A DNA stretch of 64,000 bases from Actinomycetales bacterium (lineage in GTDB: Bacteria > Actinomycetota > Actinomycetes > Actinomycetales > Cellulomonadaceae): contig JAHLLI010000003.1 in the NCBI GenBank assembly GCA_020444245.1, forward strand, positions 62,001 through 126,000. The letters run 5' to 3'. How positions within the stretch are numbered: position 1 is the first letter of the stretch; each line of letters starts with the position of its first letter. Below the pieces are notes generated by a model that worked only from the letters and a program-made list of their open reading frames with translations, did not search any database and had not been told where the DNA came from. Made by a program: the position numbers and the translations under genes. Of the stretch, positions 17,016 through 24,937 are shown in pieces.

Positions 17016-17972
17016 GTGCCAGCCGATCCGGTCGAAGTCGCCCCGAACCCGTCGACCGCGTGGTCGCACGGCGCGGCGATCACGACGCGGCACCTGACCA
17101 AGCAGTTCGGCGCCGTCACCGCGCTCTGGGACCTCTCGGTCCAGATGCCCCAGGGGGTCGTCGGGCTCGTCGGCGCGAACGGCGCCGGCAAGTCCACGCT
17201 CATCAAGATCCTGCTCGGCCTGCTCCCGCCCACCTCCGGGGACGCGCAGATCCTCGGCCTGGACGCCCGGACCGACGGCCTCGCGATCCGCCGGGTCGTC
17301 GGCTACATGCCCGAGTCGGACTGCCTGCCGCCGGACGTCTCCGCCACCGAGCTCGTGGTCCACCTGGCCCGGATGTCCGGGCTGCCGGGCGCCGCCGCCC
17401 GCGAGCGCGCGGCCGACACGCTGCGCCACGTCGGGCTCTACGAGGAGCGGTACCGCCCCATCGGTGGCTACTCGACGGGCATGAAGCAGCGCGTCAAGCT
17501 CGCGCAGGCCCTGGTGCACGACCCGCAGCTGGTGCTGCTCGACGAGCCGACCAACGGCCTGGACCCCGCCGGCCGCGACGAGATGCTCGACCTGATCCGC
17601 CGGGTCCACGTGGACTTCGGCATCTCGGTGCTGGTGACCTCGCACCTGCTGGGCGAGCTCGAGCGGATCGCAGACCACGTCGTCGTCATCGAGGCGGGCG
17701 TGCTGCAACGCTCCACCTCCACCGCCGAGGCGACGGCCCTGTCCGGGGCGCTGCTGGTCGAGGTCACCGACCGGGCCGAGGAGGTCGTCGCGCGGCTGCG
17801 CGCCGCGGGCGCGGAGGTCGAGACCGACGGCGGCACCACGTTCTCCGTCACCGGGGCCGACGAGCGCGTGCTCGACGAGCTGACCGCGGCGACCGCCGAG
17901 CTGGGCGTCGGCCTGGTGCGCATGCAGCGCAGCCGCCACCACCTCACGGAGCTGTTCGGGGGGACGCGATGA
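17016..17972 (+). CDS. ABC exporter ATP-binding protein (first of two)
   Basis: Nucleotide-binding subunit of an ABC-2-type exporter, 318 aa. Walker A is GANGAGKST at 53-61, the signature is STGMKQRVKLAQAL, and Walker B with the following D-loop is LVLLDEPTNGLD. A DrrA/CcmA-like C-terminal domain follows. The GTG start has no Shine-Dalgarno but GAGAAT ends 6 nt upstream, a possible leaderless -10. It is the first gene of a four-gene operon in which every junction is a 4-base overlap. Confidence 0.93.
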   Translation: MPADPVEVAPNPSTAWSHGAAITTRHLTKQFGAVTALWDLSVQMPQGVVGLVGANGAGKSTLIKILLGLLPPTSGDAQILGLDARTDGLAIRRVVGYMPESDCLPPDVSATELVVHLARMSGLPGAAARERAADTLRHVGLYEERYRPIGGYSTGMKQRVKLAQALVHDPQLVLLDEPTNGLDPAGRDEMLDLIRRVHVDFGISVLVTSHLLGELERIADHVVVIEAGVLQRSTSTAEATALSGALLVEVTDRAEEVVARLRAAGAEVETDGGTTFSVTGADERVLDELTAATAELGVGLVRMQRSRHHLTELFGGTR

Positions 17973-18844
17973 GCGACGTCATCCACGACATCGGCTTCCG
18001 GCGCTACGAGGGCGAGCGGTTCGGCAGGGGCTGGATCGTGCGGTCCCTGCTGATCGACACGATCCGCGGCATCTTCGGCCTCGGACGGCCGGCACGCAGC
18101 AAGGTGATGCCCTGGCTGCTGGTCGCGATCCTGGCGCTGCCGCCGATCGTCATCGGCCTCGTCGTGCTCGTCACGGGCGGCGACCAGCCGCCGATCTCCT
18201 ACACCCAGTACCTGTACCAGCTGAACCTGCCGATCTCGCTGTTCCTGGCCGCCGCAGCGCCCTACGCGGTCTCCCGCGACCTGCGGCACGGCGTGATGTC
18301 GCTGTACCTGTCGCGACCCCTGATGCGCTCGGACTACCTCGCCGCGCGGTACGCCGGCCTGGTGATCTCGATGTTCGCGATCATGGCCGTGCCGCAGACG
18401 TTGCTCATGGTCGCGGCACTGCTCGCCGAGCTCCCGGTGGGCGAGCAGCTGACCGGCTGGGCGGGCGGCCTGCTGATGTCGGCGCTGCTCGCGGTGCTGC
18501 TCGCCGCGTTCGGGCTGGCGGTCGCCACGCTCACACCGCGCCGCGGCGTCGGGGTCGCGGCCATCATCACGATCCTGCTGGTGGGTCAGGGCTTCAGCTT
18601 CACCCTGTCCGGCCTGGCGGCCGAGCAGAACCTGACCGACCTCGCCGCCGTGGCCGGGGCGCTCGACCCGTACCGGATCGTCGACGGGCTCTCCTCGTGG
18701 GTGCTCGGCGTCGACGCCGCGATCGGCGAGTTCGCGCCGACGGCCGCGTGGCAGGCCGGCGTCCTCGCCCTGGCGTGGCTCCTGGGCGTGCTCGGCTTCG
18801 GCGGGTTCCTGCTCCGTCGCTACCGGAACGCGGTGCCGCTGTGA
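17969..18844 (+). CDS. ABC exporter permease (first of two)
   Basis: 291-aa ABC-2-type permease with six probable membrane segments. A cytoplasmic N-terminus (IHDIGFRRYEGERFGRGW) is typical of this permease type. Segments include VMPWLLVAILALPPIVIGLVVLV and a conserved YAVSRDLRHGVMSLYLSRPL cytoplasmic loop that should contact the ATPase. The ATG overlaps the preceding stop (ATGA) and its stop overlaps the next GTG. It forms a transporter with one of the two neighbouring ATPases; the substrate is unknown. Confidence 0.88.
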   Translation: MSDVIHDIGFRRYEGERFGRGWIVRSLLIDTIRGIFGLGRPARSKVMPWLLVAILALPPIVIGLVVLVTGGDQPPISYTQYLYQLNLPISLFLAAAAPYAVSRDLRHGVMSLYLSRPLMRSDYLAARYAGLVISMFAIMAVPQTLLMVAALLAELPVGEQLTGWAGGLLMSALLAVLLAAFGLAVATLTPRRGVGVAAIITILLVGQGFSFTLSGLAAEQNLTDLAAVAGALDPYRIVDGLSSWVLGVDAAIGEFAPTAAWQAGVLALAWLLGVLGFGGFLLRRYRNAVPL

Positions 18845-19752
18845 CCACCATCGTCCTGGAGTCCGTCTCGCGCTGGTACGGCAACGTCGTCGCCGTGAAC
18901 GACGTGTCGATCACCGTCGGTCCCGGCATCACCGGGCTGCTGGGCCCCAACGGCGCCGGCAAGTCGACCCTCATCTCGATGATGGGCGGCTTCCTGGCCC
19001 CCTCGACGGGGACGGTGACGCTCGACGGCGGACCAGTGTGGCGCAACCCCGAGATCTACCGGACCATCGGCCTCGTCCCGGAGCCCGAGGCGATGTACGA
19101 CATGGTCACCGGCCAGCAGTTCCTGCTCGCGAACGCCCGCCTGCACGGCCTGGCCGACGCCGGCGCCGCCGCCCGCCGGGCGCTGGAGGCGGTCGACATG
19201 GTCGAGCCGAGCGACCGGCCCATCGCCACCTACTCCAAGGGCATGAAGCAGCGCATCAAGATGGCCACGGCGCTGGTCCACGACCCGTCGGTGCTGCTGC
19301 TCGACGAGCCGTTCAACGGCATGGACCCCCGCCAGCGGCTGCACCTCATGGACCTGCTGACCCGGCTGGCGTCCGAGGGCCGCACGGTGCTGTTCAGCAG
19401 CCACATCCTGGAGGAGGTCGAGCAGATCGCCGGCACCATCGAGGTCCTGGTCGCGGGCCGGCACGCCGCGTCGGGCGACTACCGCCGGATCCGCCGGCTG
19501 ATGACCGAGCGCCCGCACCAGTACACGATCACCTCCAGCGACGACCGCCGCCTGGCCGGGGCCCTCGTCGCGGCCGGGGCTGCCGACGGCGTCACGGTCG
19601 GCGCCGGGGCGCTCGCTGTGCAGACCTCCGACTGGGGCAGGTTCGTGCACGCGCTCCCCCGCGTCGCCCGCGAGGCGGGAGTGCGGCTGCTCGAGGTCTC
19701 GCCCGCCGACGAGTCGCTGGAGAGCGTCTTCGCCTACCTGGTGGCCCGATGA
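18841..19752 (+). CDS. ABC exporter ATP-binding protein (second)
   Basis: 303-aa ABC ATPase. Walker A is GPNGAGKST at 35-43, the signature is YSKGMKQRIKMATAL, Walker B is VLLLDEPFNGMD, and the switch His is in LFSSHILEEVEQ. A C-terminal regulatory region of about 85 residues follows. The GTG start overlaps the permease stop (GTGA). It is homologous to the first ATPase, with which it could form a heterodimer, or each may serve its own permease. Confidence 0.93.
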   Translation: MTTIVLESVSRWYGNVVAVNDVSITVGPGITGLLGPNGAGKSTLISMMGGFLAPSTGTVTLDGGPVWRNPEIYRTIGLVPEPEAMYDMVTGQQFLLANARLHGLADAGAAARRALEAVDMVEPSDRPIATYSKGMKQRIKMATALVHDPSVLLLDEPFNGMDPRQRLHLMDLLTRLASEGRTVLFSSHILEEVEQIAGTIEVLVAGRHAASGDYRRIRRLMTERPHQYTITSSDDRRLAGALVAAGAADGVTVGAGALAVQTSDWGRFVHALPRVAREAGVRLLEVSPADESLESVFAYLVAR

Positions 19753-20474
19753 GCACCGTCGTGGGTCTCACCGTCCGCGGCCTGCTCGGCCGCCGCAGGT
19801 CGCTGCTGCTCGTGGTGCTACCGGTGCTGCTGCTCGTGCTGGCCGGGCTGACCCGATGGGCGTCGGAGGGCTCGGTCGCCGCGTCGGCCAGCCTGACCGG
19901 CGGCTTCGCGATGGGCACGCTGCTCCCGCTGATGTGCCTGCTGATCGGCACCGGGGTGATCGGCCCGGAGATCGACGACGGCTCGATCGTGTACCTGCTC
20001 GCCAAGCCGCTGCCGCGACGCACCATCCTGCTCGCGAAGCTCGGCGTCGGGCTGGTGGCGACGGTGGTGTTCGCGGTCCTGCCCGTGATGGCGTCGGCCG
20101 CCATCGCCGGGGACGAGGACCTGAAGCTGACCGCGGCCTACGGCCTCGCGACGCTGCTCGCCGGGATCGCCTACACGACGGTGTTCGTGGCGCTGTCCGT
20201 GCTGACCCGCAACGCGGTGATCATCGGGCTGCTGTACGCCCTGCTGTGGGAGACGGTTCTCGGCGGGTTCGTGCCCGGCATCCGGGCGGTGTCGGTGCGG
20301 CAGTGGGCGCTGGCGCCGGCCGAGGCACTGCTCGGCGACAACGCCAAGGCATGGGGCGTGGAGTCGGCCGTGTCGGTGCCGGTCGGCCTCTCCCTGCTCG
20401 CGGTGCTCGTGGTCGGCGCGACGTGGTTGGCGATCCGGCGGCTCCAGACGTTGCGGCTGGTCACCGCGGACTGA
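19749..20474 (+). CDS. ABC exporter permease (second)
   Basis: 241-aa ABC-2-type permease with about six hydrophobic segments, starting with RRSLLLVVLPVLLLVLAGL. A GPEIDDGSIVYLLAKPLPRR loop corresponds to the RDLRHGVMSLYLSRP loop of the first permease. The ATG overlaps the previous stop. It completes the operon of two ATPase/permease pairs. No lipoprotein or regulator is cotranscribed, so antibiotic or peptide export is a guess only. Confidence 0.88.
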   Translation: MSTVVGLTVRGLLGRRRSLLLVVLPVLLLVLAGLTRWASEGSVAASASLTGGFAMGTLLPLMCLLIGTGVIGPEIDDGSIVYLLAKPLPRRTILLAKLGVGLVATVVFAVLPVMASAAIAGDEDLKLTAAYGLATLLAGIAYTTVFVALSVLTRNAVIIGLLYALLWETVLGGFVPGIRAVSVRQWALAPAEALLGDNAKAWGVESAVSVPVGLSLLAVLVVGATWLAIRRLQTLRLVTAD

Positions 20475-20511
20475 CCGGCGGCTCGTCGCGACGGCCGATG
20501 ACACCTTGCGG

Positions 20512-20874
20512 TCAGAGCGCGGCGACGGCGAGGACGTGGCCATCCGGGTCCAGCGCGTAGCCCACGTTCTCGCCCCAGGAGCGCGGTGCGAGTGGGGCGA
20601 GCACGCGCCCCCCTGCCGCCGGGACGCGCCCGAGGACGTGCTCGACGTCACGGCGCCGGAGGTAGAGCTCGCACCGTTGACCGCTGCCGAGGTCGATCGC
20701 AGGAACCAGATCAACCATGTCCCCGCCAGGCATCAGACCGAGGGTGACGCCGCCGAGGTCGAACTCGGTCATCCCCGGCACGTCGAGGGTCGGCTCCAGC
20801 CCGAGCACGGTCGCGTAGAACCGAGCAGCGCGTCGCTGATCGGCGACGTAGAGGATCACCTCGGTGGCATTCAC
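20512..20874 (-). CDS. VOC-family (glyoxalase/bleomycin-resistance fold) protein
   Basis: 120-aa single-domain protein of the vicinal oxygen chelate superfamily. It has the two beta-alpha-beta-beta-beta modules, beginning TEVILYVADQRRAARFYATV and ending with a YALDPDGHVLAVAAL strand typical of the C-terminal metal-ligand region. The substrate is not predictable; members include dioxygenases, lyases and drug-binding proteins. The start is a GTG at 20874. It is convergent with the ABC operon and divergent from a methyltransferase. Confidence 0.85.
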   Translation of the reverse strand: MNATEVILYVADQRRAARFYATVLGLEPTLDVPGMTEFDLGGVTLGLMPGGDMVDLVPAIDLGSGQRCELYLRRRDVEHVLGRVPAAGGRVLAPLAPRSWGENVGYALDPDGHVLAVAAL

Positions 20875-20960
20875 CTGACCATCATCGCGTCGCGGACCTG
20901 GGCGCGGGCACGACACGGGTGGGCGTCCCACCGGCGACGATCCGGGCATAGCCTTCAGCG

Positions 20961-21713
20961 GTGTCGGACATGCACTTCGAGCAGATGGCCGACGACTACG
21001 CAACGGCCCGCCCGCCGTACCCGGCTGCCGTGTTCGACACGCTCGTGACGCTCGGGGTGATCGGCCCCGGGCTGGAGGTGGTCGAGGTCGGCGCGGGCGC
21101 GGGACTGGCGACCCGGGACCTGGTCGCAACCGGGAGCCACGTCACCGCCGTCGAGCCGGGGATGCGGCTCGCCGCGCGGCTTCGCCGGGACGTCCCCACG
21201 GCCCAGGTGGTCGTCAGTCGCCTCGAGGACGCACACCTCGCCGCCAGCTCGTTCGACGCCGCCGTCGCTGCGACGTCGCTGCACTGGGTCGACCTGGGCG
21301 TCGGCCTGCCGATCCTGCACCGCGCGCTACGCCCCGAGGGCTGGCTGGCGGTCTGGCGGACGGTGTTCGGCGCCGACACCGTCGACGCCACCCCGTTCCG
21401 CCGGCGGGTGGACCGCATCGTCGCCACGCGCCCCGCGGCGCGGCGCTCGGACCCCGGCCGGGAGGCCCGGCCCACCGTCGAGGAGCTGACAGCCGGCGGC
21501 TGGTTCACGCACGTGGACACGAGGCGGTGGCGCTGGTCGTCGGAGCTGTCCACGGCTCAGGTCCGATCGCTGTTCGCCACCTTCAGCGACTGGACCCCCA
21601 CCGAGGTCGATGCCGCGGCAACCGCCGCAGCCGAGTGCGGCGGCGTCGTCACCGAGCGCCGCGTCCTCGTCCTGCACCTGCTCCGAGCGACCACGCGGCC
21701 CGCGGACACCTAG
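20961..21713 (+). CDS. Class I SAM-dependent methyltransferase
   Basis: 250-aa methyltransferase. The motif I segment is VVEVGAGAGLATRDL, with the acidic residue of VTAVEPG after strand 2 and LRPEGWLAV after helix D. The N-terminal FEQMADDYATARPPYP is typical of Methyltransf_11 proteins acting on small molecules. No Shine-Dalgarno is seen; TAGCCT (20949-20954) lies 6 nt before the GTG, a leaderless signature. It is followed by a second methyltransferase-like gene after 59 bp. The acceptor is unknown. Confidence 0.85.
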   Translation: MSDMHFEQMADDYATARPPYPAAVFDTLVTLGVIGPGLEVVEVGAGAGLATRDLVATGSHVTAVEPGMRLAARLRRDVPTAQVVVSRLEDAHLAASSFDAAVAATSLHWVDLGVGLPILHRALRPEGWLAVWRTVFGADTVDATPFRRRVDRIVATRPAARRSDPGREARPTVEELTAGGWFTHVDTRRWRWSSELSTAQVRSLFATFSDWTPTEVDAAATAAAECGGVVTERRVLVLHLLRATTRPADT

Positions 21714-21772
21714 GGACTCCCGCCCCTGCTCCACCGCGCCGCGACCTGGTGCCGGTGTGCTGGGATGGGGCG

Positions 21773-22390
21773 ATGGCAGGGCTCGTGTCGTGGGCGCAGT
21801 ACCGGGACTCGATCGGGGACCGCTCCGGGCTGTTCGCCGCGCTCGCCGGCACCTGGCCGATCGAGCGCGCGCTGTACCCGGGCAGCTACGTCGACCTGTC
21901 CCCGTCGACGGCCATCGCGTCCGTGACCTACGTCGACACCGACGCCCGGGCCGCGCGGTACTTCGCCGAGCACGAACGGGTGCGAGCCGACCTCGCCGGG
22001 CGCACCGACCCGGGCGCGGCGACCGAGGTGGCATTCCTCGCCTCGGACTACACGCGGCCGCTCGACGTCGCCGACGGCAGCGTCGACCTGCTGATCTCGC
22101 TGTTCGCCGGGCCGGTGTGGGACCACTGCCGGCGGTACCCGCGGCCAGGCGGGTGGCTGCTGGCCAACACCAGCCACGGCGACGCGAGCCTCGCCGCCCT
22201 CGACCCGTCGCTGCGGCTCGTGGGTGTCGCGCACCATCGGGACGGCCGGTACGGCCTGAGCATGGACCGGCTGGCGGACTACCTGGTGCCCAAGCGGCCC
22301 GAGGCCGCCGACCCTGAGCAGATCCGACGCCGCGGGCGTGGCGTCGCCTACACCCGTTCGGCCTTCGCCTACGTCTTCCAAGCCATCTGA
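21773..22390 (+). CDS. Methyltransferase-like hypothetical protein
   Basis: 205-aa protein whose order of elements (YVDTDARAARYFAEH, DVADGSVDLLISLFAGPVW, RPGGWLLANTSHGD) matches the second half of a class I methyltransferase. The usual glycine-rich SAM loop is replaced by a YPGSYVDLSPSTAIASV segment. It may be a divergent methyltransferase or a non-catalytic relative. The start at ATG 21773 fits the first conserved block (WAQYRDSIGDRSGLF). It sits just downstream of a canonical methyltransferase gene and may be cotranscribed with it. Confidence 0.7.
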   Translation: MAGLVSWAQYRDSIGDRSGLFAALAGTWPIERALYPGSYVDLSPSTAIASVTYVDTDARAARYFAEHERVRADLAGRTDPGAATEVAFLASDYTRPLDVADGSVDLLISLFAGPVWDHCRRYPRPGGWLLANTSHGDASLAALDPSLRLVGVAHHRDGRYGLSMDRLADYLVPKRPEAADPEQIRRRGRGVAYTRSAFAYVFQAI

Positions 22391-22462
22391 CCCGTCCCGG
22401 CCACGCCCGGCGTGCGGCGCAGGACGGTCCGCGTCAGGCGGACAATCCCACGACCGGTCCGG

Positions 22463-23629
22463 TCAGGCGCCGGTGAGCCGGACCCCGAGGTAGGCGACCG
22501 CCGCCACGAGGACCCAGGACAGCACGCCGAGGACGAGTGCCCGACCTCCCGTGCGGCGCAGGACCTTGATGTGGATCCCAGCGCCGAGGCCGACCAGCGC
22601 CGCCGTCAGGAGCACCTGCTGGGCGAGCTTCGCGCCGTCGAGCACCGGCTGGGGCAGCCACCCGGTGCTCGCGACCACGATCGCCGCCAGGAAGCCCACC
22701 ACGAACAGCGGCATCGGCGACGGACGACGCCCGGGTGAGTCCGCCAGCTCGCGGCGCCGCACCATGGCAACCCCGGCCACCAGCGGCGCGAGCAGCACCA
22801 CGCGGCTGAGCTTGACCACGATGGCGGCGGTCAGGGCGCCGGGCACCCGGTTGGCGGTCGCCACGGTCTGGCCGACGTCGTGCACGCTGGCGCCGACCCA
22901 GGACCCGAACGACGTCACGTCGAGCCCGAGCACGCCGCGCATCGGCGGCAGCGCAAGGATCGCGAGCGAGCCGAACAGGGTGACCATCGCGATCGCGACG
23001 CCCGCGTCCTCCTCGTCGCCGCCGGCGACCTCCTTCATCGCGCCGACCGCCGAGGCCCCGCAGATCGAGAACCCGGTCGCCACGAGCAACGACCTCGCGC
23101 GGCCCACGCCCAGCAGCCGGCCCAGCGCCTGGGTGCCGAAGAACGTCACCGTGACCGTGGTCGCCACCACGGCCAGACCGCCGAGGCCCAGGTCGGCCAG
23201 CTGGGTGAGCGACAGCTGGAGCCCCAGCAGCACCACCCCGGCACGCAGCAGACGCTTCGCGGCGAAGGTCGTGCCCGGGTGCAGCGCCGCGCGGTGCAGG
23301 CCGAGGTTCGCGCCGAGCGCGCCGAGGACGACCGCGACAGTGGTCGAGCCCAAGCCGGGGACGAGCGCCTGGACGCCGAACGCCACGGCGGTGGCGGTGG
23401 CAACCGCCGCGAGCCCTGGCCACACGCGCGAGGGCGGGACGGGGTCGGCGGCCGGCCCGACGGACGCAGCGGCCGTGTCGACCCCGGCGGTGCCGTGGTC
23501 CCGAAGGACCTCTGCGGGCTGCGGGAGGACGGCGGTGGCCTCCGCCCCGAACGCGTGCTGCTCCCCCTGGTTCGACTGCTCCCCGGGGTTCCACTGCTCA
23601 CCCGGGGCGGCCTGATGATCGCCTGGCAC
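22463..23629 (-). CDS. yeiH: YeiH-family putative sulfate exporter (UPF0324)
   Basis: 388-aa membrane protein of the YeiH/UPF0324 family with about ten hydrophobic segments. Diagnostic parts are LGALGANLGLH, RAGVVLLGLQLSLTQLADLG, GFSICGASAVGAM, FGSWVGASVHDVGQTVAT and GLGAGIHIKVLRRTGGRAL. The GTG start at 23629 is chosen because GAGGAGGT lies just upstream; a longer frame from 23695 lacks a site. The first 60 or so residues are a hydrophilic tail containing three GEQ units. It is divergent from a LysR-type regulator, as yeiH is from yeiE in enterobacteria. Confidence 0.88.
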   Translation of the reverse strand: MPGDHQAAPGEQWNPGEQSNQGEQHAFGAEATAVLPQPAEVLRDHGTAGVDTAAASVGPAADPVPPSRVWPGLAAVATATAVAFGVQALVPGLGSTTVAVVLGALGANLGLHRAALHPGTTFAAKRLLRAGVVLLGLQLSLTQLADLGLGGLAVVATTVTVTFFGTQALGRLLGVGRARSLLVATGFSICGASAVGAMKEVAGGDEEDAGVAIAMVTLFGSLAILALPPMRGVLGLDVTSFGSWVGASVHDVGQTVATANRVPGALTAAIVVKLSRVVLLAPLVAGVAMVRRRELADSPGRRPSPMPLFVVGFLAAIVVASTGWLPQPVLDGAKLAQQVLLTAALVGLGAGIHIKVLRRTGGRALVLGVLSWVLVAAVAYLGVRLTGA

Positions 23630-23704
23630 GGGACCTCCTCGATGACGACGACCGTGCCAGCCTGGCTGCCCGCGCCGGGCCGCGGTAGCCCCCACCCACC
23701 GATC

Positions 23705-23729
23705 GACCCATCACCATCGATGATGGGTC
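23705..23729. promoter_or_regulatory. LysR-type operator between yeiH and its regulator
   Basis: Perfect inverted repeat with 9-base arms, GACCCATCA and TGATGGGTC, around a 7-base centre. The inner part, ATC-N9-GAT, contains the T-N11-A arrangement of LysR-family boxes. It ends 16 bases before the regulator's GTG and just upstream of its TACCGT -10 (23734-23739), so binding would block or set regulator transcription while acting on divergent yeiH. Confidence 0.75.
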
Positions 23730-23745
23730 ACGGTACCGTGGCGCA

Positions 23746-24696
23746 GTGACCACTCCTGCCGGGCCCGCGGCGCCCGCACCCGACCCGGCTGCGCTCCGGG
23801 CGGTGCCCGACCTCATCTCCCTCGCCCTGCTCCGCGCGATCGGCGACGGGCACAGCCTGTCCCGCGCCGCCGCCATGCACGGCCTGGGCCAACCCGCGGC
23901 CACCGCACGCCTGCGGGCCATGGAGCGGCTGGCCGGGACCTCGCTCGTGCAGCGCGGACCGCGCGGCTCCCGGCTGACCCCCGCGGGGGCACTGGTGGCC
24001 GGCTGGGGCGACGGGGTGCTGGACGCCGCACAGGGTCTCGCGGCCGGGCTGGCGTCGCTGCGCCACGACGCGGCGTCCCGGCTGCGGGTCGCCGCGTCCC
24101 TCACCGTGGCCGAGCACCTGCTGCCCCGGTGGCTGGCCATGTTCGCCGCCGACCACCCCGGCACCACGGTGACGCTCGACGCGATGAACTCGCTGCGGGT
24201 CGAGCAGGCGGTGCTCGAGGGCACTGTGGACCTGGGATTCGTCGAGGGCCCGACGGTGCCGCGCGCGCTGCGGTCCCGGGTCGTGGCGCGCGACCGGCTC
24301 GCTGTGGTGGTCTCCCCCGACCACCCCTGGGCGCTGCGCGAGGACCCCGTGACGGCGGTCGAGCTGGCCGCGACCAGGCTCGTGCAGCGCGAGCCGACGT
24401 CGGGCACCCGGACCCACCTGGAGGCCACGCTCGCCGCGTCCGGCGCGCCGACGTCCGCACCGCCGGTGCTCGAGCTGTCCTCGACGAGTGCGGTCCGCGC
24501 CGCGGCGGCCGCCGGCGCCGGGCCCGCCGTGCTGAGCATCCTCGCGGTCGCCCCCGACCTCGCCGACGGCCGGCTGGTGGAGGTGCCCGTCGGGGTGGAC
24601 CTCGGCCGTGCGCTGCGCGCGGTGTGGCGCCGCGACGACCAGCCCGGCCAGGCCGCGACCGAGCTCCTGCGCATCGTCGGCCGCCGCCGGCCCTGA
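23746..24696 (+). CDS. LysR-family transcriptional regulator (YeiE/CysB-like context)
   Basis: 316-aa LysR-type regulator. The winged helix-turn-helix spans about residues 20-78 (DLISLALLRAIGDGHSLSRA, then GLGQPAATARLRAMERLAG), followed by the substrate-binding domain with RLRVAASLTVAEHLLPRWL and DLGFVEGP. Its position divergent from yeiH across a LysR-type palindrome suggests it controls that exporter, possibly in response to sulfite or a sulfate metabolite (inference from YeiE). The GTG start has TACCGT 6 nt upstream, so the mRNA is likely leaderless. A perfect palindromic terminator follows. Confidence 0.9.
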   Translation: MTTPAGPAAPAPDPAALRAVPDLISLALLRAIGDGHSLSRAAAMHGLGQPAATARLRAMERLAGTSLVQRGPRGSRLTPAGALVAGWGDGVLDAAQGLAAGLASLRHDAASRLRVAASLTVAEHLLPRWLAMFAADHPGTTVTLDAMNSLRVEQAVLEGTVDLGFVEGPTVPRALRSRVVARDRLAVVVSPDHPWALREDPVTAVELAATRLVQREPTSGTRTHLEATLAASGAPTSAPPVLELSSTSAVRAAAAAGAGPAVLSILAVAPDLADGRLVEVPVGVDLGRALRAVWRRDDQPGQAATELLRIVGRRRP

Positions 24697-24702
24697 GCAC
24701 GA

Positions 24703-24736
24703 CGAGGCCCCCGGCGCACGTGCGCCGGGGGCCTCG
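24703..24736. terminator. Perfect 34-base palindromic terminator
   Basis: Perfect palindrome with two 17-base arms centred between 24719 and 24720, extremely GC-rich and without a T-run. It lies between the convergent ends of the LysR gene and the 50-aa gene and can serve both directions. Confidence 0.8.
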
Positions 24737-24755
24737 AGGTCGGTGCGGTGCGGGC

Positions 24756-24908
24756 TCAGCCGTGCCCGCGCGCGATCACCCGCATCATCTTCAGGTTGAT
24801 CGCGGCGAACCGGTAGAACTGGAAGACCACGTTCCGGCGGCGGGCCAGCGTCTTGGGCGTGGGCAACGGTGACGAGGCGATGGCCTCGTCTGCGATCGGG
24901 TCGGCCAT
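24756..24908 (-). CDS. 50-residue protein downstream of the SQR-like gene
   Basis: Small basic protein, not recognised. Its first half is polar (ADEAIASSPLPTPKTLARRR); its second half, NVVFQFYRFAAINLKMMRV, is an amphipathic or membrane-contacting helix. A strong Shine-Dalgarno (AAAGGAA) precedes the ATG, and it begins 29 bp after the flavoprotein stop, so both are almost certainly on one mRNA. The helix could bind the membrane next to the monotopic flavoenzyme, as an assembly or quinone-site partner (inference). Confidence 0.75.
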   Translation of the reverse strand: MADPIADEAIASSPLPTPKTLARRRNVVFQFYRFAAINLKMMRVIARGHG

Positions 24909-24937
24909 GGTGGTTCCTTTCGTCGGGGCGCCTGGGG

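Noticed and set aside
23630-23695. Longer N-terminus for the YeiH-family protein
   Set aside because: The additional 22 residues have no ribosome-binding site, whereas GTG 23629 has a strong one.
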